Shown here in pieces: positions 17,543-26,411 of a stretch of DNA of 64,000 nucleotides. This stretch comes from Clostridia bacterium (GTDB taxonomy: Bacteria > Bacillota > Clostridia > Oscillospirales > Acutalibacteraceae): the NCBI GenBank assembly GCA_017473435.1, contig JAFULG010000002.1, positions 106,664 through 170,663 on the forward strand, read 5' to 3'. The notes under the pieces are model-generated. The model did no database searches, had not been told where the DNA came from, and was given only the letters and a program-made list of their open reading frames with translations. The first letter of the stretch is position 1; each line of letters starts with the position of its first letter. The translations under genes were made by a program, and so were the position numbers.

Positions 17543-18364
17543 TTATTTTTCAAAAAGCTCGTAGATTATCGCAAGCTCATCATCACTTAAATCATGCCTG
17601 TCTATAAATTCAGCAAGATAAGAATCATCGATTGTTTTAGGCTTGCCTGCAAGCAAGGCTTCAAGCTCTTTTAATGCGTGAGCATCACGGGCAAAATAGT
17701 AGTTGGTAGTGAAGCTTTTCTTGTTTTTAAGATGTATAGTAAAGTAAATTTCATAAGATATGCTACGTCCGTATTTACTAGTGCTTGTTTGTTTCGATGC
17801 GCTTATTTCATAGCTTTCAGCCTCGTCATAGCTATACTCGGCAATGGGATTGTTGAAAATGCTGTAGGTTGTAATACCGTTGCGGTCAAACTCATGATGT
17901 CCTGTATAGCCGAGCAAACCTATGCAAAAGAGAACAGCAAGCACAACAGACCATACAGATGCTTTTTTGAAAACAGACCTTCTTTGTTTTTGATAGTTGC
18001 TGATGTTTTCATACCGTTTGTCAAACAGGGGAAGGATAAAACGGTGTTTGCTTGTGTTGTAATAATCAATCTTTTTATTGCCGAGAATCGGCAGTTTCTT
18101 TCTTTCAGCGTCAAATACCAATATTCCGCAAATAATAACAAAAGGTAACATAAGCAGAATGGTCCATCTTTCTGCGTAGGCAAGCACATCGGGATTTTTA
18201 AAAATAAAATCATCGGCAAAAAATATGTAGCCTGCAACAGAGCCTAAAAGAATAATCAAAGCGAAAATTTCTGAAATAATGTAAATAGCTCTGTCTGCCT
18301 TTGATAGCGGCGGATAAGGCTTGTTCCGTTTCTTCGGCTTTTTTCTCTTTTTGTTTTCTGCCAT
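17543..18364 (-). CDS. Hypothetical membrane protein
   Basis: 273 residues. A strongly basic N-terminus (KKRKKPKKRNKPYPP) precedes two membrane helices (about 27-49 and 66-86), a cytoplasmic loop of about 50 residues, and a third hydrophobic helix (about 135-153). The remaining 120 residues form a soluble domain with alternating strands (GRSISYEIYFTIHLKNKKSF) and a Glu/Asp-rich end. I recognise no conserved domain; the arrangement resembles PH-like or DUF-type membrane proteins. It is monocistronic, with a promoter (TTGCAT, 17, TATGAT at 18391-18419) and an RBS GGAGGG. Confidence 0.75.
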   Translation of the reverse strand: MAENKKRKKPKKRNKPYPPLSKADRAIYIISEIFALIILLGSVAGYIFFADDFIFKNPDVLAYAERWTILLMLPFVIICGILVFDAERKKLPILGNKKIDYYNTSKHRFILPLFDKRYENISNYQKQRRSVFKKASVWSVVLAVLFCIGLLGYTGHHEFDRNGITTYSIFNNPIAEYSYDEAESYEISASKQTSTSKYGRSISYEIYFTIHLKNKKSFTTNYYFARDAHALKELEALLAGKPKTIDDSYLAEFIDRHDLSDDELAIIYELFEK

Positions 18365-18390
18365 TTTTCTCCCTCCTTTGCTTTGATATA

Positions 18391-18419
18391 ATCATATTAT
18401 ATTAAAGCTGAAAATGCAA
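18391..18419 (-). promoter_or_regulatory. Promoter of the 17543 membrane-protein gene
   Basis: Minus strand -35 TTGCAT (18414-18419), 17-base spacer, -10 TATGAT (18391-18396). A second inverted repeat, AAAGTAT / ATACTTT, lies upstream near 18446-18472. Confidence 0.6.
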
Positions 18420-18481
18420 TATAAAAAAGCATACTTTTAGGGGTGGAAAAGTATACAAACCGATACTTTTTCATAAAAAAT

Positions 18482-18518
18482 CACCGTCTGAATTTTTCAG
18501 ACGGTGTAATTTTTTTTG
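18482..18518. terminator. Terminator hairpin beyond fba
   Basis: CACCGTCTGAA and TTCAGACGGTG form a perfect 11-bp stem with a 3-base loop; T-runs flank both sides. Confidence 0.8.
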
Positions 18519-18570
18519 TCGCTCGCCGCGTGGCATTACTTTCTTGAAAGAAAGTAATCAAAGAACTTTA
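18518..18570 (-). repeat. Dispersed two-hairpin repeat, copy D
   Basis: Minus orientation after the fba stop. Hairpin 1 ATTACTTTCTT / AAGAAAGTAAT; hairpin 2 belongs to the CTCG/CGAG subfamily (GCTCGCCGCG). Confidence 0.8.
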
Positions 18571-18590
18571 CTTGTTTTTTTGTTCTTTAA

Positions 18591-19526
18591 TTATGCCTTA
18601 TCTGCACAGCCGAGAACTGTCTCAATCTTATGTGAAACAACGCCTTCAATAGCATCTCTTGCAGGTGTGAGATACTGTCTGGGGTCGAAGTGCTTGGGGT
18701 TCTGTGAGAAGTGCTTACGAACTGCTGCTGTCATTGCAATACGGATATCGGAGTCAACGTTGATCTTGCAAACTGCCATTGATGCAGCCTCGCGGAGCAT
18801 TTCTTCGGGGATACCGATAGCATCGGGCATTTCGCCGCCGAATTCATTGATTGTCTTAACATCCTCCTGGTTAACTGATGAAGCACCGTGAAGAACGATG
18901 GGGAAGCCGGGGAGCTTTTCTTCAACTTCCTTAAGGATGTCGAAACGAAGCTGGGGCTTCTGACCGGGCTTGAACTTGTAAGCACCGTGGCTTGTACCGA
19001 TAGCGATAGCAAGTGAGTCAACGCCTGTTCTTGTAACGAAATCGTAAACCTGTGCGGGATCTGTGAAGTTAGCATCCTCTTCGCTTACGTTAACGTCGTC
19101 TTCGATACCTGCAAGCTGACCGAGCTCGCCTTCAACAACAACGCCGTGTGCGTGTGCATATTCAACAACCTTCTTTGTAAGAGCAACGTTCTCTTCATAG
19201 TCAAGGTGTGAGCCGTCAATCATAACAGATGTGAAGCCGCCGTCGATGCAGGACTTACATGTTTCAAAGTCGGGGCCGTGGTCAAGGTGAAGAGCGATGG
19301 GGAGACCTGTCTCTTCAGCTGCAGCCTTTACCATTGCAACAAGGTAGTCGTGAGAAGCGTACTTTCTTGCACCTGCGGAAACCTGAAGGATAACGGGTGA
19401 GTTGTGCTTCTTTGCAGCTCTTGTGATACCCTGGATGATTTCCATGTTGTTTACGTTGAAGGCACCGATAGCGTAGCCGCCCTTATAAGCATCTTCAAAC
19501 ATCTTTTTTGTTGTAACTAATGCCAT
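18591..19526 (-). CDS. fba: Class II fructose-bisphosphate aldolase
   Basis: 311 residues, the usual length. Zinc-dependent cleavage of fructose-1,6-bisphosphate to DHAP and glyceraldehyde-3-phosphate in glycolysis, in the cytoplasm. Class II signatures: the zinc His and catalytic Asp in LHLDHGPDFE (about 81-90), the ELGQLAGIEDDV segment, AIGTSHGAYK (about 176) and VLHGASSVNQ (about 207). The internal ATG start follows AGGAGTAAT. It has its own strong promoter (19580-19609) placed between the upstream SpoIID-type gene and its start, so it is a separate transcription unit. Confidence 0.96.
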   Translation of the reverse strand: MALVTTKKMFEDAYKGGYAIGAFNVNNMEIIQGITRAAKKHNSPVILQVSAGARKYASHDYLVAMVKAAAEETGLPIALHLDHGPDFETCKSCIDGGFTSVMIDGSHLDYEENVALTKKVVEYAHAHGVVVEGELGQLAGIEDDVNVSEEDANFTDPAQVYDFVTRTGVDSLAIAIGTSHGAYKFKPGQKPQLRFDILKEVEEKLPGFPIVLHGASSVNQEDVKTINEFGGEMPDAIGIPEEMLREAASMAVCKINVDSDIRIAMTAAVRKHFSQNPKHFDPRQYLTPARDAIEGVVSHKIETVLGCADKA

Positions 19527-19579
19527 GATTATTACTCCTTTATATTATATTGATATTAAATAAATTACCTATCTTAAAA

Positions 19580-19609
19580 AGTATACAATAAATATATATC
19601 CTTTGTCAA
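19580..19609 (-). promoter_or_regulatory. Promoter of fba
   Basis: Minus strand -35 TTGACA (19604-19609), 18-base spacer, -10 TATACT (19580-19585). It occupies the gap after the SpoIID-type gene. Confidence 0.8.
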
Positions 19610-19613
19610 GGTG

Positions 19614-21824
19614 TTAAACCGAAGGTGTGTATGTCATTGCAAAGCAATGTGAGCGTATTTTACCGCCAAGAAGCTTGATTCTGAAATCGTTACCCGTCAT
19701 AACCTGTCCGCCTACCTTGATTGAGGAAACATAACCGATATCCTCTCTTACAGCGGCGTCGTGAGAAATAATGTTAATCCAGGATGCAGGATCGCCTGAA
19801 AGGGTAATGCCCTGGGCTGCTGCAAGTGACTGAAGCTCTGCGCTGCTGATTGTTACTGTTGACTTGAAGTCCTCGTCGTAGTAGTCGCCGATAGAGCTTC
19901 TTGCACCGCTTAAGTAGGGAACACTTGTGCCGCTGTCCTTACCCCAACAGTTGTAGTATGAGGTAGTAACACCTGCACTCATTGCGTGGAAGGGTGTGAG
20001 AGCTGTAGCGCCGTTATTGGAGATATAGGCACCAATTTGGATTATCTCGTCAACTGCGGCATAAATTGAGCTTGCGGGAGTTTTACTTGCCTCAAGGAAA
20101 GCGTGGGAGCTTTTTGTGAGGTTTTCTGTAAAGATGGGATTTGCCGTGGCGATTGAATTGGGGTTATAGTATCTTGCAAAGGTATAGATTGCTACAACCT
20201 GTGCTTTAAGAGCCTCGTGGTTTGATGAAGCGGGCATTTCTGCTTCAAGTGCACGTGCGAGATACTCTCTTGTATCGTACTGCGTACCTTCGTAGGTTAT
20301 CTTCTGGGGATAGGTTTCGCCGGTAACAATATAAGTGTTGGGGTCATAGTAGTAGTGAGCGAGAATGTCTGCCCAGCTCCAACCAAGACCTGCAAGATAG
20401 TTTGCACCTACCTGGCTCATACCAACACCGTGACCGTAACCGAACACATAGAAGGTAAATGTACCGCTTGTTGAAGCTACGGGAGCTGCGGTGGGTGTAG
20501 CTGAAACATCGGGAGAGGAAGGCTCGGTAACACCGGCGTTTACTATTCCCTGTAATGTAGTCTGCTGTGAATTACCGCCGAAGGGATTACTTGTAGGCTG
20601 TGTAGGATTGTTTGCCGTGGTGCTGATTGAAGGATTCACTACCGGCTGAACGGTGGTAGGTGTTTTATCCTTAGTCATACCCATTACAAGCAAAATTGGA
20701 AGAATGATAGCAACAGCAAGAGCGCAAGCGGCGAAAATAATCATATTTTTAGAAAGCTTCTTTTCCTCAACGGGATCGGAAGCTGCGGCTGCTGCCTCTT
20801 CTGCTTCCTGTTTTTTCTGAGCCGCTTCAAGAGTCTTTATGATTTTGTCGGTTTTAGCCTCCACAAGACCTGAAAGCACAGCAAGAGCGTGAGGAAGAAT
20901 AGCTGCAAGATCCTCGGGGTTGGAGGTGTTGATTTTTTTCGCTTTTGCTGTTCCTTTGTCAACAACAGCGGCATAAGCAAAGTAAACTGTTTTGCCCTCT
21001 TCGTTTTCTGTTGAATAAACCTCGGATATTGCACCGCCCATTGTTGATTCCGAATTAAGCATAGCCTCACGAGCATGACGGATTATTTTTACCGATTCTG
21101 TTTCTGCTGTGGTTTCAGCTCCTGCTGCTTCGTCGTCAACAACCTCAACAAAGCTTACTCTTTCTGTGAGCTCGGGCACCTGATCGTAGAGGTTGTAAAC
21201 CCACATTGTTGCCTCGCTTGTTGCAAGGGCGAGCTTCTGGTCGGTTGTGGAAAGACAGGATACTATTTTTTCCACGTGGGGAAGAATATCTGTCTGAGGC
21301 ATTCTGATAGGAGGCCTTTCGCCCTTAGCGATAGCATCCATAGGCTCCAGAACATCTTCAACAAGAGATACAAGAACAGCGTCAATTCTTAAAAAGTCAA
21401 GAGGAAGATAGGTGAGCTTTCCGTGAAGCACATCAGTAGTGAAGCCGCAGAAAAGTCCGTCGGTTGTGAAGTGATAAATACTTCCTCTTGCTACAAGGCT
21501 GTGACCCATAAGGTCTATTTCGGAAATGTCATCTCCTGCATTTATAGTAATGAGGTCCTTGATTTCATCGCTTTCGTATTCTTCAAGCAGAAGCTTTGCC
21601 ATAAGCTCTCTTTTGCAATGGTTATAATCCACGCACTCGCAGCCTACGATAACATAGTCTCCCTTCTCTGTGGCGAGCAGAGCCTCGTCGTAAAGTGAAT
21701 CGCGAGTGGGGAAAATCTGGATTGTGTCATCAGAAAGGCCGAATTCTTCGGCGGCAAGGCCGATTTTGTATACGGCATCTGAGGCGGACGGTGAAATGTC
21801 GTCCAAAATAAATAATCTTATCAT
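19614..21824 (-). CDS. Membrane protein: degenerate CinA-like region, TM, circularly permuted SpoIID domain
   Basis: 736 residues from the ATG at 21824, chosen because GGGAGG lies 6 bases upstream. Residues 1 to about 330 are predicted cytoplasmic and by eye follow the order of CinA but without its catalytic motifs. An Ala/Glu/Lys coiled-coil stretch (about 325-358), one TM helix (360-382) and a Thr/Pro/Ser linker (385-452) follow. Outside the membrane is a SpoIID/LytB domain, but GHGVGMSQVGA (464-474), normally C-terminal, comes before AEMPASSNHEALKAQ (528-542), normally N-terminal; the chain ends with the VGGQVMTGNDFRIKL strand that usually leads into GHGVGMSQ. The Glu of EMP (529), the lytic transglycosylase residue, is kept. 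It probably cleaves peptidoglycan glycan strands. Last gene of the cinA-sortase operon, 32 bases after the sortase. Confidence 0.85.
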   Translation of the reverse strand: MIRLFILDDISPSASDAVYKIGLAAEEFGLSDDTIQIFPTRDSLYDEALLATEKGDYVIVGCECVDYNHCKRELMAKLLLEEYESDEIKDLITINAGDDISEIDLMGHSLVARGSIYHFTTDGLFCGFTTDVLHGKLTYLPLDFLRIDAVLVSLVEDVLEPMDAIAKGERPPIRMPQTDILPHVEKIVSCLSTTDQKLALATSEATMWVYNLYDQVPELTERVSFVEVVDDEAAGAETTAETESVKIIRHAREAMLNSESTMGGAISEVYSTENEEGKTVYFAYAAVVDKGTAKAKKINTSNPEDLAAILPHALAVLSGLVEAKTDKIIKTLEAAQKKQEAEEAAAAASDPVEEKKLSKNMIIFAACALAVAIILPILLVMGMTKDKTPTTVQPVVNPSISTTANNPTQPTSNPFGGNSQQTTLQGIVNAGVTEPSSPDVSATPTAAPVASTSGTFTFYVFGYGHGVGMSQVGANYLAGLGWSWADILAHYYYDPNTYIVTGETYPQKITYEGTQYDTREYLARALEAEMPASSNHEALKAQVVAIYTFARYYNPNSIATANPIFTENLTKSSHAFLEASKTPASSIYAAVDEIIQIGAYISNNGATALTPFHAMSAGVTTSYYNCWGKDSGTSVPYLSGARSSIGDYYDEDFKSTVTISSAELQSLAAAQGITLSGDPASWINIISHDAAVREDIGYVSSIKVGGQVMTGNDFRIKLLGGKIRSHCFAMTYTPSV

Positions 21825-21856
21825 TTTAACCTCCCGGTTTGAAACAAAATTTTGAT

Positions 21857-23827
21857 TTAGGAAATCTGCCATTTGTATGCGGTGGCGAAGGGATTTTTTG
21901 TTCCTTCTTCGTCATAATAAGCCTGGGGGAATCTGGGGTTTTCGTTTTCAACCGCACGGCTTGTATCAACCTCAAGGCTTTCGCCGGGTCTTACAAGTCT
22001 GGCAACAACAACGAGTCTTGCGTCGTCAAAGTCGTTACAGCAGGTTGAAAGGGTGAGTAGCTTATCTGAGGGCGTTACGTCAACACCGGTGTCATAGAGT
22101 GAACGCTGACTTAATTGGTTGAGGTAAGCTGAATAGTTAAGGCTGGTATTAAGGTTCGTCCAGAAATAATTGAATACATAGTTATTATCGTCTTCAGGAT
22201 TTATATTAGTTATCATAGTTGCGATTACCTTGAAGTTATAATCCTGGTAGATCGTGTTAAAGGATATTACGGGCGCTTCCTTGTAGCCTTCGAGAGTTCT
22301 GTACTGATCAAGGCAGGCGAATATTGAACCGTCTCTCATATGATGACCGAAAATAACGGTGTTTGTATCAAGTGTCTGAATCTCATTTCTGGCGGTGACG
22401 AAGGGACAGGCGTATTTTGTATCTTCACCGTAAAAGTTCTTTTCAACATATTCCTCGTCGTCTTCGCCCTGAACTATGGGGCTGTCAAGCTCTGAGCCTT
22501 CTGCGTAAAGATAGCCGACAAAGTCAGGGTTCTGTGCGTAGAGCTTTGCGTATTTAAGCTGCATATTTTCAGGGAAAATGAGGTCGGGATTTTCTTTTTT
22601 GAGAAGCTCCCACTGCTCTGCCGGGGTGAGAGGTCTTGTAGTGGTGGGCTTCGTTGTTGTTTTGTTAGGCTTTTTGGTGGTTGCAAGACTGTCCTGCGGA
22701 TTTGTTGTAGGTGTCGGAACAGTTGCTTCTGTAATAATTAGGTCGGAAATATTGCTCATAACCTGCTGATTCTGCTTGTGAAGTCTGTATTCATTGTAGA
22801 GACTGTAGCATGCAAATATAATTGCCACGACAGAAACAGTGAGAATAGCACGGCGTATTAATTCGGAAGAAGAAAGATTTTTGCTCTTTTTTGAGGAAGC
22901 TTCGATTTTTTCGGCAATTTCCTTTGCTTCATCTTCAGAAATCACCTTTTCAGGCTCTTCCTCATAATCTTCTTCATAAAGAGTAAGGTCAAAAGCTTCA
23001 TTTTCGTCAACATTTGCAGGCATATCTAAAAAGCTTGTCTTTGATGTCTGACCGGCTGTCATCACGCCGAATTCATAGGTGCCGATTTCCATTTCATCTA
23101 TTTTGAAATCTGCAGGCATCTCAACTCTCTTAGGCGGTGTACCGGCACGCTTTGTAGAGGGAAGCTCCACCTCGGAAACGTCAAAATCGTGGTTGTAGGG
23201 ATTATAGTTGTGCGGAAGAGTCTCGTGAAGTTCAAGGTCTTCCTCTTTTCTGTCAAAATCATCACTCTGAAAGAGGACTCTTGTGCCGGCGTCGTTTTCG
23301 GCAGGTTCTTCCTGAACAACCACAGCAGGCTGAGGTGCCTGATAGGGAGGCTGCTGATAGGGCACCTGATAAGGCGTCGGCATTACAGGGGGATATCCCT
23401 GATAATCAGCAGGCGGCTGACCGTATACCGGAACCTGTGCATAAGGCGGATAAGGCTGACCTGCAGGAGGATAGTAACCGATATAAGGCTGAGTCGGGTC
23501 AGGCTGGTAGAATGCGCCCTGAGGATAAACGGGTTGCTGACCGTAAACAGGCATCTGACCGTAGAGGGAGGGCTGCGGTTGGGCCTGATAGGGCTGAGGA
23601 GGTACTGTGGGAGCAGGTGCTGTGGGCCTCTTTATAGGAGGCGGAGCCTGACGGGCTGACCTGACGGTTTTCTCCTCTTTCTTTTCAAAGCCGAAGGCAA
23701 GGTCAAGGTCTGCCTGAGGCTTTTCGGGGTTTTCCTTAACGGAGTTCTGCATATATTCGTAACCTGAACGGTTAAAAATATCCTGTGACTCTTTATCTGA
23801 AAATTCGTCCTCAAAAATGTTTTTCAT
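21857..23827 (-). CDS. Class B sortase with very long Pro/Gln/Tyr-rich cytoplasmic region
   Basis: 656 residues, about 2.5 times a normal sortase. Residues 1-320 are predicted cytoplasmic; 65-170 are low-complexity repeats such as QMPVYGQQPVYPQG, 180-310 are acidic. A TM helix (about 325-345) and a Thr/Pro linker (365-400) precede the class B transpeptidase domain (about 420-615): His in FGHHMRDG (495-496), Cys596 in TLSTCCNDF and Arg604 in DDARLVVVARL, so the catalytic triad is complete. Sortases join surface proteins to peptidoglycan or to pilins; no substrate with a sorting signal is visible here. The ATG overlaps the cinA stop (ATGA), which indicates translational coupling, and the SpoIID-type protein follows. 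Confidence 0.9.
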   Translation of the reverse strand: MKNIFEDEFSDKESQDIFNRSGYEYMQNSVKENPEKPQADLDLAFGFEKKEEKTVRSARQAPPPIKRPTAPAPTVPPQPYQAQPQPSLYGQMPVYGQQPVYPQGAFYQPDPTQPYIGYYPPAGQPYPPYAQVPVYGQPPADYQGYPPVMPTPYQVPYQQPPYQAPQPAVVVQEEPAENDAGTRVLFQSDDFDRKEEDLELHETLPHNYNPYNHDFDVSEVELPSTKRAGTPPKRVEMPADFKIDEMEIGTYEFGVMTAGQTSKTSFLDMPANVDENEAFDLTLYEEDYEEEPEKVISEDEAKEIAEKIEASSKKSKNLSSSELIRRAILTVSVVAIIFACYSLYNEYRLHKQNQQVMSNISDLIITEATVPTPTTNPQDSLATTKKPNKTTTKPTTTRPLTPAEQWELLKKENPDLIFPENMQLKYAKLYAQNPDFVGYLYAEGSELDSPIVQGEDDEEYVEKNFYGEDTKYACPFVTARNEIQTLDTNTVIFGHHMRDGSIFACLDQYRTLEGYKEAPVISFNTIYQDYNFKVIATMITNINPEDDNNYVFNYFWTNLNTSLNYSAYLNQLSQRSLYDTGVDVTPSDKLLTLSTCCNDFDDARLVVVARLVRPGESLEVDTSRAVENENPRFPQAYYDEEGTKNPFATAYKWQIS

Positions 23828-25134
23828 CGGAAATCTCCTTGATATTTTTTTATAAATTCGTTGATATCTGTACCCTCTGACCTTTTTTCAGGGTAGCTTA
23901 AAGCACAAAGCCGAAGCTCGTTAAGAGCGTTCGATGCGCTGACTATTCTGTTGTAATCACGGCAGGTTTTGCTGTTGTGTCCCGTCTGAAGCTTTTTCAG
24001 ATATAAGATTTCACCGTCGGTTACAGCAATGTATATTGTTCCGACGGGAATTTCGGGATCATCGCTTGTAGGACCTGCCATTCCGGTTATCGCAACTCCG
24101 AAGGTGGCTTCGGAGAGTTTTTTTACACCGAGTGCCATTTCGGCAGCGACAATATCGCTGACTGCGCCGTAGCGGTCGAGATTTAATTTACTTACTCCAA
24201 GCACACTGTTTTTAATTTCGTTTGAGTAAGAAACCACACCGCAGTGGAAAACCGAGGAGGCTCCGGGAACATCTGTAACCCTTTTTGCGCAAAGACCACC
24301 GGTGCAGGATTCGGCAAAAGCCACGGTGAGATTTTTATCTTTAAGAAGCTTTACTGTGGCTTCCTCTACGCTTGCAACGTCAATTCCGTAAATATATGAG
24401 CCAAGGCGTTTTTCAATCTCTTTGACAACAGGTGTGAGAAGTGCTTCTGCAGCCTGCTCATTTTCTGATTTTGCAGTTATTCTTAAAAGAGCCTCACCGT
24501 TTTTGGCGTAGGGTGCAACGGTTGGATTGCTGCTTTCAAGCAGATCGGAGGCAAGCTCGGTCATAGCGCTTTCTCCGATACCGAAGGTGCGTATATTGTG
24601 AGAAACTATAGTTTCATATGAAAGCTTTTTCAGATAAGGCTTAACTGCGTCGAGAAACATCGGAACCATTTCCTTAGGCGGGCCCGGCAGAATAATGATC
24701 GCCTTGCCGTCTTTTTCCATAATGCAGCCGGGAGCAGTACCATTTTTGTTTTCGAGGATAATGGCATCCTCGGGAATGAGAGCCTGCTTTTTGTTGCTTT
24801 CAGGCATAGTGATATTTTTCACGGCGAAGAAGTCTTCAATCTTTTTAAGTGATGGCTCGTGAAGGATAAGCTCTTTTCCGAAAAATTCCGCACAGACCTC
24901 TTTTGTCATATCGTCGGGCGTAGGGCCGAGACCTCCGGTCAGAAGAAGAATATCGTTTCTTTCTAAGGCTTCTTTCAAAACAGAAAGGAGTCTCTCTCTG
25001 TTATCTCCTACGGTGCATTGGAAAAGCACATTGATTCCGAGTTGTGCCAATTCCCGGGAAAGAAACTGTGCGTTAGTGTTTACAATGTCGCCGAGGAGAA
25101 TTTCCGTACCGACGCTTATAAGCTCACAGTTCAT
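23824..25134 (-). CDS. cinA: CinA family protein (competence/damage-inducible, nicotinamide-nucleotide amidase)
   Basis: 436 residues, full-length two-domain CinA. The N-terminal MoCF-like domain (about 1-170) has VGTEILLGDIVNTN, LTGGLGPTPDDMTKE and the LPGPPKEM motif. The C-terminal amidase domain (about 255-410) has FAESCTGGL and GVAITGMAGPTSDD. Known family activities are ADP-ribose pyrophosphatase (N-terminal) and NMN deamidase (C-terminal) in NAD salvage. A tail of about 25 residues (YPEKRSEGTDINEF) extends beyond the usual end. A TATAAT -10 box and an AAAGGAGTG RBS lie upstream, and it is the first gene of the cinA / sortase / SpoIID operon. Confidence 0.95.
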   Translation of the reverse strand: MNCELISVGTEILLGDIVNTNAQFLSRELAQLGINVLFQCTVGDNRERLLSVLKEALERNDILLLTGGLGPTPDDMTKEVCAEFFGKELILHEPSLKKIEDFFAVKNITMPESNKKQALIPEDAIILENKNGTAPGCIMEKDGKAIIILPGPPKEMVPMFLDAVKPYLKKLSYETIVSHNIRTFGIGESAMTELASDLLESSNPTVAPYAKNGEALLRITAKSENEQAAEALLTPVVKEIEKRLGSYIYGIDVASVEEATVKLLKDKNLTVAFAESCTGGLCAKRVTDVPGASSVFHCGVVSYSNEIKNSVLGVSKLNLDRYGAVSDIVAAEMALGVKKLSEATFGVAITGMAGPTSDDPEIPVGTIYIAVTDGEILYLKKLQTGHNSKTCRDYNRIVSASNALNELRLCALSYPEKRSEGTDINEFIKKYQGDFR

Positions 25135-25227
25135 AGGAGCACTCCTTTCCTGATTTCTGAAAACAGAATATTATATCATCCTGAGAGTAAAAGGATAAAA
25201 CATTATAAATAAGCGGATATAATTCGT

Positions 25228-26400
25228 TTAATCAACGAATTCATATTTTACGTTTTCGATTGCTCTGTCTATCATTTCGGAGAAATCAAAAGCTGATTCA
25301 GCTTCTTCAATAAGCTTGAGAGTAGGTCTTGTTCTCGGATGCTTCGGTGTGAAAACCGTACAGCAATCCTCGTAGGGGAGGATTGAGGTTTCGAAAGCAC
25401 CGATAGCGCGAGAAATGGTGATGATCTCGTCCTTGTCCATACCGATGCAGGGACGGAAGACGGGCATATTTACTGCCGCGTCGGTACAAGCGAGAGCTCC
25501 GAGCGTCTGGGATGCAACCTGACCGAGGCTTTCGCCTGTTACAAGTGCACCGCAGTTATCTCTTTCTGCAAGACGGACTGAAATTTTCATCATAAGTCTG
25601 CGCATAATTATTGTGAAAAGCTCCTCGGGGCAATGCTCCTTGATAGCTTCCTGAATTTCGGTGAAATTAACAACGGCAAAATTGATTCTTCCGGAATATT
25701 TTGCAACGATTGAAACAAGGTCACGTACCTTCATCTCAGCGCGCTTGCTCGTATAAGGTGGTGCGGCAAAGTGGATAGCGTTGAGCTGTAAGCCTCTTTT
25801 TGACATCATCCAGCCTGCAACGGGGGAGTCAATGCCTCCTGAAACAAGAAGAGCAACTCTGCCGGCAGAGCCGACGGGCATACCGCCTGCGCCCTTTATC
25901 TGATTGCCGTGAATGAAAACATTCTTGTCTCTGACCTCAACGGTGACTATAATGTCGGGGTTGTGAACGTCTACCTTGAGAGAGGGGATGGAACGGAGAA
26001 GATGAGCGCCAACCTCACGGCAGATTTCAGGTGAGGTCATAGGGAATTTCTTATCGCTTCTTTTGGCGTTGACCTTGAAGGTTCTGATGCTTCTTAAATC
26101 GTCGCCGAGATATTCGAGGGCAACACGCTTGATTTCGTCAATGTCCTTATCGCAGACAACAGCTCTTGAAAAGGCGGCAATACCGAAAACCTTTTTAAGG
26201 GTTTCTACAGCTGCTTCAAAATCAATATCTTCTTCATTTGCCTCTGCAATTATTGTTGACTGTGACTTTGTAAAAGTAAATTTTCCTACAGAATCCAGCA
26301 GTCTGCGCTTGATGTTTTTAACGAGTATATCTTCAAATGTAGAACGGTTCAGACCCTTGAGGGCAATTTCACCGTTTTTGATAAGTAAAACTTCTTTCAT
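25228..26400 (-). CDS. thiI: tRNA 4-thiouridine synthase ThiI, short form
   Basis: 390 residues: N-terminal ferredoxin-like and THUMP RNA-binding region (about 1-165), then a PP-loop adenylating domain with VSGGIDSPVAGW (about 185-196). It activates uridine-8 of tRNA for sulfur transfer. The chain stops after the PP-loop domain, as in most Gram-positive versions, so the rhodanese domain of the E. coli protein is missing and sulfur must come from a partner persulfide. The cysteine desulfurase gene ends 11 bases upstream of its start, which is consistent with that role. RBS GAGGTTA. Confidence 0.95.
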   Translation of the reverse strand: MKEVLLIKNGEIALKGLNRSTFEDILVKNIKRRLLDSVGKFTFTKSQSTIIAEANEEDIDFEAAVETLKKVFGIAAFSRAVVCDKDIDEIKRVALEYLGDDLRSIRTFKVNAKRSDKKFPMTSPEICREVGAHLLRSIPSLKVDVHNPDIIVTVEVRDKNVFIHGNQIKGAGGMPVGSAGRVALLVSGGIDSPVAGWMMSKRGLQLNAIHFAAPPYTSKRAEMKVRDLVSIVAKYSGRINFAVVNFTEIQEAIKEHCPEELFTIIMRRLMMKISVRLAERDNCGALVTGESLGQVASQTLGALACTDAAVNMPVFRPCIGMDKDEIITISRAIGAFETSILPYEDCCTVFTPKHPRTRPTLKLIEEAESAFDFSEMIDRAIENVKYEFVD

Positions 26401-26411
26401 AATTAACCTCT

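Noticed and set aside
23189-23659. Plus-strand open frames across the sortase's low-complexity region
   Set aside because: They mirror the Pro/Gln/Tyr repeats of the sortase on the other strand and have no RBS or homology.
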